A stretch of DNA of 10,438 nucleotides from Ettlia oleoabundans (Eukaryota > Chlorophyta > Chlorophyceae > Chlamydomonadales). The DNA is taken from positions 1-10,438 of the forward strand of contig JAAMXP010001328.1 in assembly GCA_019693395.1 (NCBI GenBank). Reading direction: 5' to 3'. The notes under the pieces are model-generated. The model was not told the DNA's origin. It saw only the letters and a program-made list of their open reading frames with translations, and did no database searches. Shown here in pieces: positions 7,240 to 10,438 of this stretch (positions are counted from its first letter, which is position 1; each line of letters opens with the position of its first letter). A program made the translations under genes and the position numbers.

Positions 7240-9928
7240 CCTGCCGCACCTTGCAGGGTTTTGGCCAACAACGACGTGCCCACGGGCGCGGCTCGCATCC
7301 CACTGGAGGCCCGCCTGCCCACAGATTGGGAGGGGTGGGCGGCGGAGGAGGCAGCTGGAGCTGGCCCACCTGTCAAGCCTAAGGCCACCTCACGCCCACA
7401 AGGAGTTGCAGCCCACAGGCGGTCCAACAGCCGCAAGGGGACGGTGAGCCTGCGCTGCATTCGGTGCACTTGCGCCGTGGGCGCCGTGGGCTGTGTTGGT
7501 GGTGCCAATTGCTTGTTTTGCTGTCTGTAGTTGGTGTGTTCGCCCTTGCAGGCGCCACCGAACCATTGGTGCATGGGGGTGCACCGCCAAACAGATTGAT
7601 GCGGTAACAGTCGGCAAGATTCATGGCTTCTACTCCTAGTGCCGGGTTATGACAAGGCTGCCTGCTTGCTTTCACTTGAGCGCAGGTCAAGGCGCGCTCT
7701 CCTGCAAGCCGCAGCAGCCTCCCTGCCACCCATCCTGTGCCTATCCCACCCCAGCCATGCCGCCCCGCGGCTGGCAGTTCCAGCCCCAGCCTGAGCCCAA
7801 GGAAGTCCTGGCGCGAGGCCCTGACCCAGTCGCCCGCTGCCGCAGATAAGCAGCCGGCAATACATGCTAAGCTGCAGCCGCCAGTGCAGCATACACAGCA
7901 CATGCAGCAGCAGCAGCAGCAGCAGCAGCTACAGCCGCTGGGGACCGCAGTCATTAGCGACCCAGTTGCCAGGCAGGTGTTGCCCGTCAAAGGCAGCCCT
8001 TGTGCTGCTCTGCCCTTGCCCTCCACCAGGGCACAGCGCTGCCCGCCTCCCAGCGGGGCTCGCTGCCAGTTGGCGTCAGAGCTTATAGAGCCAGCGCTCA
8101 GCCAGCACCCACTGCCGGCATGCACAGGCGTACCGCCGCTGGTACAGTCGGGTGATTCACTGCCGGCATGCACAGGCGTACCGCCGCTGGTACAGTCGGG
8201 TGATCAACTGCCGGCATGCGGCACGCTGGGCAACGCGGCCGAGGCCCCAAGCAGCAAGCTGGTGGATGTGAACTGCAGCGGCAGCATCAATCAGGAGCCA
8301 TCTCTGGAGGCTAACCACTGCAGCACCAAGGTAAGGGGTGGCAAACCGACTCTGTCTCCCTGGCAAGATCAAGCAGAAGTACAAGAACACCCGTCAGTCT
8401 GCCCACTGATCGGTGCACAGAGCCGACTATCGCATTGTGCACGCCCGCACCTGCCTACTACACTGCCTTGCAAACGCCCCCCAAATCAGCGAGTCAGCAC
8501 AGGCACAGCTGGTCCGCCTCATCTTCGCGCCCTGCTGCTGCAATGGTATCAGCTCTGGGTTGTTAGTGCTGGGTTTCACCTTGACGATGGGTTCCATCAC
8601 CAAAAGCAACCCGCGTTGGCTGTCTCCTCCCGCTGCCACACCTGCAGGACTCCTCATCCCGGACTGTTGGCACGTTCAGCAGCCTGGGTAGGCACATGCC
8701 TGCCGCTGCTGGTACCGCCCACACCTTCCTCCAGCCCTCACAGCAATGGCTGGTGCCCGCCACCGGCACCTGCTCTGGTGTGGCAGCCGGCTTTGTGCCG
8801 AGCAGAGGTACCAATGCGCAGGCCAAGGCTGAATGTCACTTGCTTGTGGTGGCAGAGGTCAATGCAAACCTGGCAGCAGACAGCAACCAGGCCGCAAGCA
8901 GTGGGTGTGAGATTGCAGTGTTTACCGCGCAGCCTGCATGGACGGCTGCTGCTGCCCCCACTGCAGCAGAGGCAGCCGTCATTGTCGGCTGTGTTGCGCC
9001 AGGGCCCCAGCACGACGAGCTTGTGGCGCCTGTCATGAAGGGGCCAGGTGAGCCAAGCAATGCTGCGGCTGGTGAAGGTGCCGTGAGAGAGACCGTTTAG
9101 GTTGAATTTCTGTCTGCCTCAGCTGCTGATATGTTTCCAGGAACTGCCGGCAGATGCGCCAGCTGTTGCAACTCGTCTTTGTTACTCCAGTTGCTCAATC
9201 TGCCCTGCCGCCACCTAACATTACAAGTAACTCATCATGTAAATCCCCAGCCGCAGATTTTGACGTCTACACTCCCCTACTGCCTGCAGCAACCGCCCAC
9301 GCCCACGTATGGGCGCCTGCTGCCGCCGGTGCCAACACCACGGCGGCTGCCACCGTAGCTTCCTCCGGTTCTGTGGTGCCATCTGAGGAACCTCTGGAGG
9401 AATACTTGAGGCTGCACCAGCACCTCCAGCCGCCCATGCTGGATGGTCTTCCATCTGGCAGCTTTGCCAGCGGTTATGAGGAGCAGGAGCAGCTGCACAC
9501 CCTGATGCTGCCACCGCAACTCGAGCCACCAGAGTGGGTGCTTGGTTCAACCCTGCCTAACCTGCACTGGTCACCTCCACTCCGCTCTCTGATTCTGCCT
9601 GACTGGTACCAGCCTTGCTTGATCGAACTGGGATGCACTCGGTTTGGCTCTGCTCCGGCCGGCTGGTTCTGCGCTTAGCTGAAAGGCAACCTGGTTGACC
9701 AACATGTCACAGTCATGCATCCTGCCAACCAAGCCTGGCCCGCTGGGAGGCTCACCTTATTGGCACTTGCACATCAGCTTGCTCACTCTAAGCAGATCCT
9801 GCCTGCCTGCTGGCTATGCGCCTGCCACCATCTCGTGATGGACCTCCTGCTTGCGTCCTGTGTATAGGATTGGTCTGTATGACTATGACATGGTGCCCTT
9901 CCTCGACGATGTGTTAGCTGGCTTCTGA
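5853..9928 (+). CDS. Putative transcription factor: Cys/His-rich block, Rel/COE-like segment, Q/P/S/A-rich tail
   Basis: Family not recognised. Seen: phase-consistent exons 5853-5855 (ATG alone), 5998-6176, 6336-6489, 6907-7040, 7257-7443, 7686-8330, 8648-9047, 9251-about 9605 and 9868-9928 (TGA), about 705 residues. Residues 4-35 are beta-rich (VAFQVELESGVELQVHVYLC). Residues 61-112 hold a Cys/His cluster (KHCCKGCEGRVLRC, then more Cys and HC). Residues 133-173 read FRLVAGIYNRQGTRLL, SPPIRVLANN, DVPTGAARIPL. A basic patch HRRSNSRKG at 210-218 could be a nuclear signal. Then come Q8 (293-300), two 16-residue tandem repeats (362-393), Ser/Ala/Pro-rich sequence, SEEPLEEYLRL (from 612) and a YDYDMVPFLDDVLAGF end. 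Inference: the 133-173 segment resembles the last strands of p53-like/Rel/COE domains, and the tail looks like an activation domain, so a DNA-binding regulator is my best guess. The Cys spacing does not match the COE zinc knuckle. Weakest points: the start, the donor of the last intron (GTACCA chosen only for phase) and exon 9251, picked over other acceptors by phase. Confidence 0.65.
6587..6619 (+). repeat. Perfect 14-bp hairpin in an intron
   Basis: Seen: CTGTTTCAGCACAT, loop TGTTG, then its exact inverse ATGTGCTGAAACAG. It lies in the intron 6490-6906 of the putative transcription factor gene. A near-copy of the left arm with two extra bases occurs just upstream at 6564-6580, so a competing fold is possible. 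The left arm contains TTTCAG, an acceptor-like motif that would be hidden in the stem. Confidence 0.8.
7155..7242 (+). repeat. (CCCTCA)n hexanucleotide microsatellite in an intron
   Basis: Seen: about 14.7 perfect units, 88 bases, inside intron 7041-7256, ending 14 bases before the acceptor. The minus strand reads (TGAGGG)n, a one-base variant of the TTAGGG telomere unit and quadruplex-prone. The repeat sits where the pyrimidine tract and branch point would be, so its length may affect splicing. Confidence 0.95.
7905..7928 (+). repeat. (CAG)8 run coding for polyglutamine
   Basis: Eight perfect CAG codons in the large exon 7686-8330 of the putative transcription factor gene, flanked by a Gln/Pro-rich segment (VQHTQHM before, LQPLG after). 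Pure codon use, rather than a CAG/CAA mix, points to recent slippage. Confidence 0.95.
8112..8219 (+). repeat. 48-bp in-frame tandem duplication plus partial third copy
   Basis: Seen: units 8112-8159 and 8160-8207 differ at only two bases, and the first 12 bases recur at 8208-8219. Each codes for 16 residues, LPACTGVPPLVQSGD plus Ser in the first and Gln in the second. The period is a multiple of three, so the frame is kept, which agrees with this being a coding exon. Near identity suggests a recent duplication. Confidence 0.95.
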
Positions 9929-10438
9929 GCGGGTGGAAAGGCTGGCGGAGACGATTGCTGCTGCCGGGATGCCGGCCAGGCGCCGTGCTGGCGCACTGCC
10001 TCTAGTCTCCCTCACTCCGGCGCCCATCCTCCTGCGCTTTTCGCACCTACGGTCCATTCCTGCCTTCCTATCCCGCCTTCAATCCCATAAAGTGTATTGA
10101 GCTTTGGCAAAGGCTGTGCAGCTGTGCTGCAGCCACTCTCGCCAAGGCGCCTGCCATGGGCTACCCTGCACATTTAGGCATGCAGCTAGCACATGCTACC
10201 ACTTCTCCGTGGGCATTGTACTAGTGACATAGTTTAGGTGCCACTTACTAACATAGATCTCCTTTTCCCCCTTAGGTCAATAAGTAACTAGGGGTGCCTC
10301 ATTGGGCGCAGCCTGGTTCCCCTGTACCCATAACATTGCGCAGAGATAATGGTGATGCACGATATACTGCAACATGCTGCCAACATGCGCACAACTTATC
10401 TTGACTGAGCTTGCAATTTTAAGATAGCTGTCACATGC
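9929..10438. other. 3' flank of the putative transcription factor gene, no gene seen
   Basis: About 510 bases after the TGA at 9926-9928. I see no coding exon on either strand. The start is presumably 3' UTR. No exact TGTAA is present on the + strand, so the poly(A) site is either non-canonical or beyond the window. AT content rises towards the right edge. Confidence 0.6.

Noticed and set aside
7155..7242. Interstitial telomere or chromosome end
   Set aside because: The unit is CCCTCA, not the CCCTAAA or CCCTAAAA of green algae, and genes continue on both sides.
7037..7369. Minus-strand frame with a long Gly-Glu dipeptide run
   Set aside because: It is only the translation of the (TGAGGG)n microsatellite inside an intron.
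7552..7599. Small exon candidate after a TTGCAG acceptor (APPNHWCMGVHRQTD)
   Set aside because: It hits a stop after 15 codons, while 7443 joins 7686 directly in phase 0.
9131..9358. Alternative reading of exon 9141-9358 in the other phase-compatible frame
   Set aside because: It also fits the phase of the preceding exon but runs into a stop with no good donor. Starting at 9251 gives a longer acidic/Leu-rich coding frame.

Overview
The window is nuclear DNA from a eukaryote, most likely a green alga (Chlorophyta). The evidence is GC-rich coding sequence broken by many short GT-AG introns, CTGCAG-type 3' splice sites, a plant-type PDX1, a plant-type SnRK1 gamma-like protein with four CBS domains, and a TGTAA element (the usual chlorophyte poly(A) signal) downstream of the first gene. 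I cannot place it below phylum.

Layout. (1) 1-662, + strand: the last two coding exons of pyridoxal 5'-phosphate synthase PDX1; the rest of the gene lies to the left. (2) 663-1706: its long 3' UTR and a convergent intergenic stretch with a G-run-rich block. (3) 1707-5072 (probably to about 5162), - strand: a ten-exon gene whose exons join in perfect phase into a 364-residue protein with four CBS domains, resembling SNF1-related kinase regulatory subunit gamma (KING1 type). Its fourth intron holds a long, nearly perfect hairpin. (4) 5163-5852: a divergent promoter region with a TATA-like box for the next gene. (5) 5853-9928, + strand: a multi-exon gene whose phase-consistent model gives about 705 residues. 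It has a Cys/His-rich block, a short segment reminiscent of the end of a p53/Rel/COE-type beta-sandwich DNA-binding domain, a basic patch, a long low-complexity Q/P/S/A-rich region, and an acidic/aromatic C-terminus. This suggests a transcription factor, but I do not recognise the family. (6) 9929-10438: no gene seen.

The three genes do not form an operon; each has its own promoter and introns. The energy-sensor-like gene and the putative transcription factor share one divergent intergenic region and could be co-regulated, which is inference only. The most interesting items are the intronic hairpin (miRNA-precursor-like or foldback element), the unfamiliar Cys-rich putative transcription factor, and the apparent start-codon-only first exon of that gene.
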